Positions 53,281 to 60,829 of a stretch of 64,000 nucleotides of DNA are shown one piece after another (position 1 is the stretch's first letter; each line of letters starts with the position of its first letter). Origin of the DNA: Erysipelothrix urinaevulpis. GTDB lineage: Bacteria; Bacillota_I; Bacilli_A; Erysipelotrichales; Erysipelotrichaceae. The stretch is taken from assembly GCF_009828835.1 (NCBI RefSeq), contig NZ_WTTB01000002.1, positions 186,001 through 250,000 on the forward strand, read 5' to 3'. The notes under the pieces were generated by a model. The model searched no databases. It was not told the DNA's origin and saw only the letters and a list, made by a program, of their open reading frames with translations. The position numbers and the translations under genes were made by a program.

Positions 53281-53680
53281 GTGCATACCTTAGCCATGTT
53301 TCTGTTTCATAAAGCAATTTGTCTTTATAAAATACTTTAAGCATTACTTTTTTATTATGATCTTTTGCCTCAGGGTTCGTATCATCCTGAAACAGTTGTA
53401 AATCACTTGTAAAATCACTCTCTCCAATCTGATTGTTAAGCGCTTCCTTTAACTTTGAAAATTCAACATTAACAAAGTCATCTTCTGACAACTGACTACT
53501 CACCATGATGATTTCTTCAATTTGATTTTGAGCAATTGTTTTAGCTTTTAGATTATGTTCAGCCGCTTTGTTAACATTATTGGTTCCAATGATAATTGGG
53601 AGTGTGAATGTTAGAATAATTGCAAGTAAGGCCAATGCAATGACCAATTCTACTAATGTATAAGCTTCTGTCGATTTCAT
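53273..53680 (-). CDS. PilV-like minor prepilin
   Basis: A 135-residue prepilin and the first gene of the pilus operon. The leader/helix junction is MKSTEA / YTLVELVIALALLAII. Cleavage would be after Ala with Tyr at +1, which departs from the usual Gly/Phe, but Glu at +5 is kept. The start at 53680 is preceded by GGAGGGG and matches the transcript predicted from the TATAAT at 53701. The globular part is short. Confidence 0.8.
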   Translation of the reverse strand: MKSTEAYTLVELVIALALLAIILTFTLPIIIGTNNVNKAAEHNLKAKTIAQNQIEEIIMVSSQLSEDDFVNVEFSKLKEALNNQIGESDFTSDLQLFQDDTNPEAKDHNKKVMLKVFYKDKLLYETETWLRYAHE

Positions 53681-53700
53681 AGTCCCCTCCATTTTCAATC

Positions 53701-53734
53701 ATTATAACATACATTTCTCAAGTGGTATATACCA
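53701..53734 (-). promoter_or_regulatory. Pilus operon promoter with palindrome over the -35 position
   Basis: On the minus strand TGTTATAAT (TG-n-TATAAT; -10 at 53701-53706) precedes the PilV gene. There is no -35 consensus; its place (53724-53729) is inside a perfect 12-base palindrome, TGGTATATACCA (53723-53734). This looks like an activator-dependent or repressed promoter. Confidence 0.6.
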
Positions 53735-53764
53735 TTTTTCTATATATTACACGACTATGCAAAA

Positions 53765-53804
53765 AAAGATACACTTTTGACATTCTTGTCAAAAGTGTAT
53801 CTTT
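53765..53804 (-). terminator. Terminator after the nucleoid-associated protein gene
   Basis: An 18-bp perfect stem (AAAGATACACTTTTGACA and complement, 4-base loop) followed by seven T on the minus strand. It insulates the pilus operon from upstream transcription. Confidence 0.95.
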
Positions 53805-53815
53805 CTAGTAATGTT

Positions 53816-54781
53816 TTATGCAACTTCGCCAACATTTTTAATCCGCATATCTTTTGTTCCATCATCATTTTCAATGATTTCAATGACTGAACCCATATCA
53901 AGTTCATTAACAGGGAAAATAATTTCTATGCCACTTTCTGTCTTAAATTTATGTCGACTAAGCACGCGTGATTTTTTTAAGTTCTTTAAATTCAAATCAT
54001 CTTCAACATCTTCTTCCTCAAACCTTGATTCAATTAAGTGTTTCTCTTCTTCTGTTGTTCCTTGTAAGACTTCTTCTATGAGATCAGAACAGGAAACAAT
54101 ATCGAAATCTTGAGCAACGTCTCCTAAAATTTCTTTCACTTTAACATGACTTTCTAAAGACGGAAGATCTCGCTTCGCCATAACTTCTTGAATGGTTGAT
54201 TGGATGACAGAAAAACTCTGTTTAGAATTCGCAATTAATTCACAATCAAAGACGTCTTTAAAGAAATCATGGTACAATGGATTACCATTGAGATAAAGTG
54301 TCCCAAACTCACAATCAAACATAAATGCTGATTTTACAGATGCAAAGGTGTTAGGAAGAATCATGTTATTATGGATGATTTGATTTTCAATGACTTGGTT
54401 ATCTTGAGTGATTCGAATAAACCCTTCTGAAGCATGAACCTCAAAGCCTGTGAAATAAAGCGTATCCGTATTTTCAACTAACGCGAATAATAAATTAACA
54501 TTCTTTGACTGCTCTTGAGTTTTATGAAATGAAAACCATTGACGCGCAAGTTTTTTAGACCACTCTAAAAAATCAAAACGATCATCAATTAACTCATGAA
54601 AAGGACTCGTTTGATTCAATCTTCCTGTATATGTTTTTGAACTATTAACACACGAACGAGCAAACCTTTCAATATATTCTCCAACATAAAGTTGGTCATT
54701 TAAATTCATTTGGCGATCTGAATAAATCTCTGTTTTTAAGTCTTCATCCAAAGAATGAATAATAATCTTTTGTACTTTCAT
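53816..54781 (-). CDS. Nucleoid-associated protein (NdpA/YejK family)
   Basis: A 321-residue protein of the 37-kDa nucleoid-associated family (NdpA). The N-terminal phrase VQKIIIHSLDED and the helical N-domain followed by a beta-rich half agree with that family. The role is poorly known; it associates with the chromosome in E. coli. The C-terminus is acidic. The gene is a monocistronic unit with a strong terminator, divergent from the lipoate-ligase-family gene and sharing a palindromic promoter region with it. Confidence 0.75.
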   Translation of the reverse strand: MKVQKIIIHSLDEDLKTEIYSDRQMNLNDQLYVGEYIERFARSCVNSSKTYTGRLNQTSPFHELIDDRFDFLEWSKKLARQWFSFHKTQEQSKNVNLLFALVENTDTLYFTGFEVHASEGFIRITQDNQVIENQIIHNNMILPNTFASVKSAFMFDCEFGTLYLNGNPLYHDFFKDVFDCELIANSKQSFSVIQSTIQEVMAKRDLPSLESHVKVKEILGDVAQDFDIVSCSDLIEEVLQGTTEEEKHLIESRFEEEDVEDDLNLKNLKKSRVLSRHKFKTESGIEIIFPVNELDMGSVIEIIENDDGTKDMRIKNVGEVA

Positions 54782-54819
54782 GGTTACTCCTTTATATTTT
54801 TAAAATTCGATGCCTTTTA

Positions 54820-54860
54820 ATTTTAATTCACTTGTAAATCATTTACAATAGAATTATACG
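54820..54860. promoter_or_regulatory. Divergent promoters sharing one 17-bp palindrome
   Basis: The palindrome ttgtaaatcatttacaa (54832-54848) has 8-bp arms and a 1-base centre. Rightward, its left arm is the -35 TTGTAA with TATACG (54855-54860) 17 bases on. Leftward, its right arm is the -35 TTGTAA with TAAAAT (54820-54825) 17 bases on. One bound protein would control both genes. The x-1-x symmetry resembles Fur-family (PerR/Zur-like) boxes. Confidence 0.65.
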
Positions 54861-54896
54861 CTAGTTAATAAACATTACAACCAAAGGAGACATTTA

Positions 54897-55673
54897 ATGA
54901 AAGCAATTTTAATCAATGAACTCAACGATGTAAACACCGACCCTCTCATTTCTACAGCAATTGATGATTATTCCCTTAGAAATCTAGAAGACAATACGAT
55001 AGTGATGCATTTGTTTCAACACAAAGGCGTGAACATGGGAACTGATGATATTCGAATAAAAAACATTCAAAAAGGACTCGATTATTACCGTCAACACGGT
55101 CAAGAGGTAACCTTTCGTCAATCTGGGGGTCGATCAATTATCGCTGATGAAGGTGTCATTAGTATGTCATTAACTTTTCCATCTTTAGGTGATGTTAAAC
55201 TCAATTATGACTATTACTCTGACTTTATTACTCAAGCTTTAGCCCCCTTATCAACAGACATTAAAACTTATGAAATTACTGGCGCTTATTGTCCAGGAGA
55301 TTCCGATATGAGCATTAATGGACAAAAATTTTGTGGAACAGCTCAAAAACAATTAGGTCAACGTGTTGAAATGGATTGTTATATTGCCGTGAATGGCGAC
55401 CAAACAAAGCGCTCTAAACTTGTTAAAGGGTTTTATGATGTCATGGAGTATACGGACATACCAATTGTTTTAGACACCATGGCAACCTTGTCTGATTTAA
55501 GTCATCAACATGTTTCGATCGATGATGTCAGCAAACTCTTGATTTCAGAGTTGAAAAAAAGAACATCAAGCCTACATGAACGAACCATCGAATCATTCGA
55601 TCATGATAAATTTGAATTTTCAGTACAGCATATTAAACGAAAACATAACTTAGTTAAAGGAGATTTAAAATGA
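54897..55673 (+). CDS. Lipoate-protein ligase A family protein (LipL/LplA-like)
   Basis: A 258-residue BPL/LplA/LipB-fold protein. The glycine-rich RQSGGRSIIADEGVISMSL and the catalytic-loop GQKFCGTAQKQ with its Lys are visible, as is the middle AYCPGDSDMSINGQKFCG. It attaches or transfers lipoyl/octanoyl groups to carrier domains; ligase and octanoyltransferase subtypes cannot be separated by eye. It overlaps the VOC-family gene by 4 bp and shares a divergent palindromic promoter with the ndpA-like gene. Confidence 0.82.
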   Translation: MKAILINELNDVNTDPLISTAIDDYSLRNLEDNTIVMHLFQHKGVNMGTDDIRIKNIQKGLDYYRQHGQEVTFRQSGGRSIIADEGVISMSLTFPSLGDVKLNYDYYSDFITQALAPLSTDIKTYEITGAYCPGDSDMSINGQKFCGTAQKQLGQRVEMDCYIAVNGDQTKRSKLVKGFYDVMEYTDIPIVLDTMATLSDLSHQHVSIDDVSKLLISELKKRTSSLHERTIESFDHDKFEFSVQHIKRKHNLVKGDLK

Positions 55674-56485
55674 ATCTATCATCAATCACATTAAAAGTAT
55701 TTGATTTGCAACGTTCTACCGAATTTTATGAACGAATTCTAGGGTTAAAAACACGAGATACACAAGACAATAAAGTTGAGCTTGGAACATCAGACAAAAC
55801 ACTTATCACTCTTTTATCAGATCTTGATTATTATCCACCCAGTGACAATCGCATTGGCTTGTATCATTTAGCACTTCTACTTCCAACTGAAAGTGAGTTA
55901 GCAAATTATCTTCAACACATTATTGACTTACAATTCCCTATTCTAGGTGCAGCCGATCATTTATTTTCTCAAGCACTTTATTTAAACGATCCCGATGGCA
56001 ATGGCATTGAAGTTTATGCCGATCGACCTCAAGACCAATGGCAACGACTAAGTGATGGAACACTTAAACTTGTTTCTGACCCTTTGGACGTTGAACAACT
56101 TCTCGACAAGAAAACACAGCGTTGGGACCAGATTCCTGATGGTACAGTACTTGGTCATGTCCATCTTCAAACTAACGAATTGCAAGGTATGGAAGACTTT
56201 TATCTCAAAACTCTCGATTTCAAAATTGAATCAAAAGTTCCGAGTGCAATTTTTATTTCAAATCATGGGTATCATCATGATCTAGCTGTTAATGTTTGGG
56301 CAGGCCCAAGGATAACACAGGCCCTTGACAATGAAACTGGCTTATCCTTTATTTCCTATACAACCACACACACTCACTATGATTCTCTAAAACAAGCATT
56401 TCCTGAAAAGCTTGATGCGTCACATCAGAAGTATGTCGAAATTATTGACCCGTCAAACATTGAATCCAGAGTTTACTCAAAATAA
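55670..56485 (+). CDS. VOC-family (glyoxalase/dioxygenase-like) protein
   Basis: A 271-residue protein with two VOC half-domains (about 1-125 and 160-260). The first starts SITLKVFDLQRSTEFYERIL, with NDPDGNGIEVYADRP at its end; the second reads VLGHVHLQTNELQGMEDFY with HHDLAVNVWAG. It resembles CatE-type catechol 2,3-dioxygenases of Bacillus. Metal-ligand His and Glu positions appear present (GLYHLALLL; IEVYADR). The true substrate is unknown. It is co-translated with the lipoate-ligase-family gene. Confidence 0.85.
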   Translation: MNLSSITLKVFDLQRSTEFYERILGLKTRDTQDNKVELGTSDKTLITLLSDLDYYPPSDNRIGLYHLALLLPTESELANYLQHIIDLQFPILGAADHLFSQALYLNDPDGNGIEVYADRPQDQWQRLSDGTLKLVSDPLDVEQLLDKKTQRWDQIPDGTVLGHVHLQTNELQGMEDFYLKTLDFKIESKVPSAIFISNHGYHHDLAVNVWAGPRITQALDNETGLSFISYTTTHTHYDSLKQAFPEKLDASHQKYVEIIDPSNIESRVYSK

Positions 56486-56517
56486 AAAAAGTCTCGTTAA
56501 AAATAGAGACTTTTTTA
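56484..56517 (+). terminator. Bidirectional terminator between VOC gene and membrane protein gene
   Basis: An 11-bp stem (AAAAAAGTCTC / GAGACTTTTTT, 10-base loop) with A and T runs on each side, between two convergent genes. Confidence 0.85.
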
Positions 56518-56754
56518 CTGGAATTTACAACTATTTCCTTTGAAAATGGTACGGATTTTTCGCATTCCATAAACGTAAAGACTTGAAACTATCAACAAGA
56601 CAACATAGTAGATGACTTGTTGAATGATCCCTCTTTGCATTGTTTCCATCCAGCGCTGAAGAAATAAAGTTATTCCGACAAACAATATAAAGAGTGAACC
56701 TTGAGCGATTCGATATCGCCACTTTTCTTTTTCTAATCTCAGAATCTCCTTCAT
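56515..56754 (-). CDS. Small membrane protein of unknown function
   Basis: A 79-residue protein with two predicted membrane segments (QGSLFILFVGITLFLQ and VIYYVVLLIVSSLYVYGM), a basic N-terminus and a basic tail. No family recognised. Its ATG overlaps the stop of the gene upstream by 4 bp, so the two small membrane proteins are co-translated at the end of the queH transcript. Confidence 0.65.
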   Translation of the reverse strand: MKEILRLEKEKWRYRIAQGSLFILFVGITLFLQRWMETMQRGIIQQVIYYVVLLIVSSLYVYGMRKIRTIFKGNSCKFQ

Positions 56755-57326
56755 AGTTTTTTGATTCTTTCTTGGATTTTAAAGACTATTTTTCGATCTG
56801 TCATTGCAATAAACTCAATTTCCACACTCGTTAGTTTCGTCATCAGGTCTTTATGTTTAACCATAAATTCTTCTTGTGTTATTAAAGGGTGATGGAGGGC
56901 TGAAATTTCATGGGAATAGCTATCTAAAAGATGATAGTCTGCTTTCATTAAGGTCAGTAATTCGTTAATTTCTTTTATAATCTCATCATCTTCGTCCTCA
57001 TCAAGGTCGAGTTTTTGGTCTTCTATATTTAGTATTTCATAGCGTAGATTATGAAGTAACTGATAGGATTTGCTTGAAATATAGGTCGTTCTTAAATCTT
57101 GGTCATCCTTTATCTCGGCCAGCAAAACTATCAAGAGCTCTGCACTCTCCATGGCTTTACGATACGATAATGTAATTTCTTTTTTTACGTTTTTTAAATC
57201 ATCGATTCTTTCCGCTCTTGCTTGGTCACTTATAGCAAATTTGTGAGCCCACATCGACCCAAAAAAAGCTGCAGCTACAGTCGTTAATCCTGTAAGCATG
57301 ATTTCCACAACCGTTATTTTATCCAT
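56751..57326 (-). CDS. Membrane-anchored coiled-coil protein of unknown function
   Basis: A 191-residue protein with one N-terminal membrane segment (VVEIMLTGLTTVAAAFFGSM) and then a long helical, strongly charged cytoplasmic part (YRKAMESAELLIVLLAEIKD and an acidic DLDEDEDDEIIKEI stretch). No family recognised. The ATG at 57326 follows AGGAGG inside the queH tail and overlaps queH by 8 bp. A scaffold-like role is possible but unsupported. Confidence 0.65.
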   Translation of the reverse strand: MDKITVVEIMLTGLTTVAAAFFGSMWAHKFAISDQARAERIDDLKNVKKEITLSYRKAMESAELLIVLLAEIKDDQDLRTTYISSKSYQLLHNLRYEILNIEDQKLDLDEDEDDEIIKEINELLTLMKADYHLLDSYSHEISALHHPLITQEEFMVKHKDLMTKLTSVEIEFIAMTDRKIVFKIQERIKKL

Positions 57327-58056
57327 TTTGACCTCCTGTGTCCTGTGATTTAATAAATTCAAGTGCCTCTTTATTTACATCTTTTAAATCAATTCCTTGT
57401 TGCTTCGCTGCGAAGATGCAGCCACAGTAACATTGGCGATAAATATCATACTCATCACACATCTCGACGGATCGATAAAATCCTCCTTGTTTTTTAAAGT
57501 CAGCTGGTAGATAAGAGACATCATAGATTTTTTGAACTTCATATCCTACCGCATTCACAACTTGTGCATCTTTATGAGGCGATAATGTTAAAGCCGTTCC
57601 AAAATAATCATAGCCTAAGCTTTGGGCTGCTTTCGCAACCTCATTAAGCCGCATATCAAAACAGGCTGTGCAACGTTTGCCCCCTTCTGGTTCTTGTTCC
57701 AACTTTTGATTATGCACCATTTCAATAAACTCATTGGGTTTATAATCTGCTTCAATATATAAAACATCATGACCCGTTTTATCATTAAATTTTTGGATAA
57801 AGTTTTTCTGCACTAATGATCGTCGTTGATATTCTGATCGAGGATAAATATTAGAATTTGAGAAATAAACACAAACATCAGCATATTCACATAAATATTC
57901 TAAACTATAGGTACTACATGGAGCACAACATGAATGCAATAATATTTTAGGACGTGTTGATGTTGTTTTCCACTCTTTAAACAAACTTTGTAACTCTTTA
58001 TCGTAATTTACTTTATTTCCTTTAAGAAGCGTTTCAATTTTTTCATGTGTTATCAT
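57319..58056 (-). CDS. queH: Epoxyqueuosine reductase QueH
   Basis: A 245-residue QueH (DUF208) protein, which carries out the last step of queuosine formation in bacteria lacking QueG. The conserved cysteine motifs are present: SCCAPCSTYSLEYL near residue 40, RCTACFDMRL, and the C-terminal CYCGC that helps bind the iron-sulfur cluster and metal pair. The ATG at 58056 has GAGGTGA just upstream; a GTG lies one codon before. Two small membrane-protein genes follow in overlapping frames. Confidence 0.92.
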   Translation of the reverse strand: MITHEKIETLLKGNKVNYDKELQSLFKEWKTTSTRPKILLHSCCAPCSTYSLEYLCEYADVCVYFSNSNIYPRSEYQRRSLVQKNFIQKFNDKTGHDVLYIEADYKPNEFIEMVHNQKLEQEPEGGKRCTACFDMRLNEVAKAAQSLGYDYFGTALTLSPHKDAQVVNAVGYEVQKIYDVSYLPADFKKQGGFYRSVEMCDEYDIYRQCYCGCIFAAKQQGIDLKDVNKEALEFIKSQDTGGQNG

Positions 58057-58090
58057 CACTTCACCTCTTCTTGATTATACCAAGGAACAT

Positions 58091-58112
58091 AAAAAAAGGC
58101 ACGAGGCCTTAA
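58091..58112 (-). terminator. Terminator after the DUF898-like gene
   Basis: A short stem (AAGGC / GCCTT, loop CTCGT) followed by seven T on the minus strand, overlapping the end of the gene. Confidence 0.65.
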
Positions 58113-58417
58113 TAATTTATAATATGAGTGTGCTTTGTTTTCCATTCGATCACTTTGATTCTAACCCAAAAACCATAAATGCCAACTGTGATGATGGTTA
58201 AAAATAGCCATTTCACCCAATTAGCAAATAAACTCATTGCTTTGCCATCAAAGATAAGTCTTTGCCCATCCAAGACAGTGTGATCAATCTCCCATTGATA
58301 GGATCGTGTGATTGCCCATGGCGCAGCTAAGCCAAATGTAATGACTAATAAGATTGCATTGGTAATTTGTAAAAAAACTAATGATAATAAACCACCATCA
58401 AAATATGAATTTTTCAT
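58109..58417 (-). CDS. DUF898 (YjgN-like) small membrane protein
   Basis: A 102-residue protein with two membrane segments (about 10-32 and 64-86). The start NSYFDGGLLSLVFLQI and the GLAAPWAITRSYQWEI and VGIYGFWVRIKVIEWKTKH phrases fit the DUF898 family of short membrane proteins. Function unknown. It lies between two terminators, so it is a single-gene unit or is read from the LEA-like gene transcript. Confidence 0.75.
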   Translation of the reverse strand: MKNSYFDGGLLSLVFLQITNAILLVITFGLAAPWAITRSYQWEIDHTVLDGQRLIFDGKAMSLFANWVKWLFLTIITVGIYGFWVRIKVIEWKTKHTHIINY

Positions 58418-58432
58418 AACTTTCTCCCTATC

Positions 58433-58464
58433 GAAAATAAATGCCAGGTAACCCTGGCATTTAT
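58433..58464 (-). terminator. Terminator after the LEA-like gene
   Basis: A perfect 12-bp stem (ATAAATGCCAGG / CCTGGCATTTAT, 4-base loop), followed by TTTTC on the minus strand. Confidence 0.8.
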
Positions 58465-58465
58465 C

Positions 58466-58783
58466 TTATTTTTTTAATAAATCTTTTGCTTTTTCTTCTA
58501 AATCTTTGGCGATGTTTTTAGCCTTATCAGATGCTTCTTCTGTACTAACTTTTGCTTTATATGCAAGATCAACCGCTTTATCGCCTAAGTCTTCACCGAC
58601 ATCTTTAAGTTTTTCTTGGGCCTTTTCAGCACCATCTTTTAGATTGTCTTTCGCATCTTTAACCATTTGTCCAGCATGGTCACCGAATTCCTCAACCCCT
58701 GCTTTTGCTTTGTCGGCTAAATCTTCTGCGCCGCTTTTACTTTTTTCCAAAACATCTTGTACTTTATCTTTCAAATCTGCCAT
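58466..58783 (-). CDS. LEA-like amphipathic repeat protein
   Basis: A 105-residue highly charged protein made of degenerate 11-residue repeats rich in Ala, Lys, Asp and Glu (for example EDLADKAKAGVEEFGDHAG, KDNLKDGAEKAQEKLKDVG and DKAKNIAKDLEEKAKDLLKK). No Cys, Trp or Pro is visible. It resembles group 3 LEA proteins and the YtxH/general-stress types, which protect proteins or membranes in desiccation or other stress. It has its own promoter and terminator. Confidence 0.75.
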   Translation of the reverse strand: MADLKDKVQDVLEKSKSGAEDLADKAKAGVEEFGDHAGQMVKDAKDNLKDGAEKAQEKLKDVGEDLGDKAVDLAYKAKVSTEEASDKAKNIAKDLEEKAKDLLKK

Positions 58784-58808
58784 TTTATGTAGCCTCCTTT
58801 ATGTATAA

Positions 58809-58837
58809 AGGATAACAATTTAGACTAATCTTTGCAA
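58809..58837 (-). promoter_or_regulatory. Probable promoter of the LEA-like gene
   Basis: On the minus strand TTGCAA (58832-58837) and TATCCT (58809-58814) are 17 bases apart. The -35 lies within the end of gdhA. Confidence 0.45.
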
Positions 58838-60097
58838 GTTATATACCTCTAAAATTCGTTGATAAGCGACATAATTAGCACCTTTCACAAAATGGTAAGG
58901 ATTGTCTAATACTAACGATGCTTCTTTAATCTCTTGATAAATGAGCGCCATAATTTCTTGAAGTTTTAGATCAACATCTTCGAAAGAGAAAACAGCTTTT
59001 TGAGCATTTTGTTGCATTTCAAGCCCCGATACTGCAACGCCTCCGGCGTTCGCTGCTTTACCTGGAACATAATAAACATCAAGTTCCTTTAGAATATCAA
59101 CAGCTTCTTGAGTTAATGGACGATTGGCTCCTTCAGCAATAATCATACATCCTTGTTGAGCGAGTCGTCTTAAATGATCGCTGGTCAGTTCATTTTGAGT
59201 TGCACACGGTAATGCTATATCACATGGCACATCAAAAACAGACCCTTCGCTAAATTTTTTACCATCAATTTCTTTAAGACTTAATTTTTCATTGAGTCGT
59301 TTATCTTTAATGTAAGCAATATCTAAACCTTCTTCATCCTGTAAATAACCTTGTTTATCGCTTATCCCAACCAAGATGGCCCCCATCTCAACCACTTTCT
59401 CTGCTGCATGAAGTCCGACATTACCACAACCTGAAACGACAACTCTTTTATCTGTTAAATCTGTCTCTAAATCATCTAGAAGATGCATTAGAATATAAAT
59501 TAAACCATAGCCAGTTGCTTCTTGTCTTCCAAGGACACCACCCATAGAAATTGGTTTGCCTGTAAATGTTCCATCAAATTCACCCGTTAAGTTTTGGTGG
59601 TATTTAGCCATTAAAGCAATTTCTTCTTGGCCCACACCCAAATCTCCCGCTGGAACATCTTTGTTGGGACCAAACAAAGAATAACTTTGATCAATAAAAC
59701 TATGAATAAAGTTATTTATTTCTGCTTTAGTTTTATCACTTGGATCAAAGTCAGAACCTCCTTTAGCACCGCCCAATGGAAGATGAGTAAGCGCATTTTT
59801 AAGTGTTTGTTCAAAGGCAAGGAATTTCATCATATCAAGATTAACACTTTTATCAAAACGCAAACCACCTTTATAGGGTCCTAATGCCGAAGAGTGTTGA
59901 ACCCGGTACCCAGTATTGGTTTGAATAACACCGTGACGATCTAACCAATTCACCTTGAAAATATGGATCCGTTCTGGTTCTAAAAGTTGTTTGAGCGCCG
60001 CTTCTTCTAGATAAGGTTCCATACTCGAATAAAATTCAGATGCCGCTGCTTTAAAAAGCGGCTCTGAATCGGGTATTTGGTCGATTAAATGTTTCAT
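58820..60097 (-). CDS. gdhA: NADP-type glutamate dehydrogenase
   Basis: A 425-residue glutamate dehydrogenase that makes glutamate from 2-oxoglutarate and ammonia. The active-site phrase LPLGGAKGGSDFDPSDK has the conserved Lys, the NAD(P)-binding loop is VVSGCGNVGLHAAEKV, and the C-terminus is typical of the hexameric family I. A residue-level NADP preference is assumed from the GSDFDP signature. It overlaps yebC by 4 bp. Confidence 0.93.
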   Translation of the reverse strand: MKHLIDQIPDSEPLFKAAASEFYSSMEPYLEEAALKQLLEPERIHIFKVNWLDRHGVIQTNTGYRVQHSSALGPYKGGLRFDKSVNLDMMKFLAFEQTLKNALTHLPLGGAKGGSDFDPSDKTKAEINNFIHSFIDQSYSLFGPNKDVPAGDLGVGQEEIALMAKYHQNLTGEFDGTFTGKPISMGGVLGRQEATGYGLIYILMHLLDDLETDLTDKRVVVSGCGNVGLHAAEKVVEMGAILVGISDKQGYLQDEEGLDIAYIKDKRLNEKLSLKEIDGKKFSEGSVFDVPCDIALPCATQNELTSDHLRRLAQQGCMIIAEGANRPLTQEAVDILKELDVYYVPGKAANAGGVAVSGLEMQQNAQKAVFSFEDVDLKLQEIMALIYQEIKEASLVLDNPYHFVKGANYVAYQRILEVYNLQRLV

Positions 60098-60819
60098 TCA
60101 CTTGCTCCTAGTACATTATGATAAACATTTTGAACATCTTCAACCTCATCAAGCATTCCCATTAATTTATCAAAATCTGCTTGTTCCTCATCAGTTAGTG
60201 AAACATATTCAAAGGGTAAATATGATATTTCAAGAACATCAAATGTTAAGTCGCCAAGATTCTTTTCAAGAGATTCTTTGGCTTTGTGTAGATGACTTGG
60301 GTCTACTGTAACGTTCATAAAACCTTCTTCAAGTTCAACATCATTGAGTTCAACTTCATCTTCAAGTAAAATCTCAAAGACTTTTTCGTCATTGTCATAC
60401 TCAAACGATAACACCCCTAAATGTTCATACATGTGCACAACACTTCCACTAACACCCATTTTACCATTCGATTTGGTAAAACAGTTTCGGACTTCACTCA
60501 CAGTTCGATTGTCATTATCGGTTAAGCATTCAACAATAATTGTTGATGCTCCTGGCCCAAACCCTTCAAATGAACTTGCATGATAATTATCTTCTGAACC
60601 ACCTTTAGCTTTATCAATGGCTCGTTGAATGACATCAGCTGGCACTTGTTTTGATCGTGCCTCATCAATCATCCTTTTTAAGCTAGTATTCATTTCAGGA
60701 TCAGGAATACCTTGCTTGGCAGCCATGTAAATTTCTTTACCATAGCGTGAATACACCTTTGTTTTAGCTGCTGCTGTTTTAGCCATTGAGGCTTTTCTTA
60801 CTTCATATGCGCGACCCAT
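60094..60819 (-). CDS. yebC: YebC/TACO1-family protein
   Basis: A 241-residue protein with the family start (MGRAYEVRKASMAKTAAAKT), the GFGPGASTIIVECLTDNDNR signature and the closing ... three-domain layout. YebC-type proteins act in translation of proline-rich stretches or as regulators. It overlaps gdhA by 4 bp and follows pheT by 10 bases. Confidence 0.93.
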   Translation of the reverse strand: MGRAYEVRKASMAKTAAAKTKVYSRYGKEIYMAAKQGIPDPEMNTSLKRMIDEARSKQVPADVIQRAIDKAKGGSEDNYHASSFEGFGPGASTIIVECLTDNDNRTVSEVRNCFTKSNGKMGVSGSVVHMYEHLGVLSFEYDNDEKVFEILLEDEVELNDVELEEGFMNVTVDPSHLHKAKESLEKNLGDLTFDVLEISYLPFEYVSLTDEEQADFDKLMGMLDEVEDVQNVYHNVLGASE

Positions 60820-60829
60820 AAAAACCCTC

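Noticed and set aside
44959-53680. Competence (ComG) pseudopilus or type II secretion system
   Set aside because: PilM/N/O-like genes and PilV/W/X-like pilins point to a type IV pilus; no ComG-type gene order and no secretin are present, as expected for a Gram-positive.
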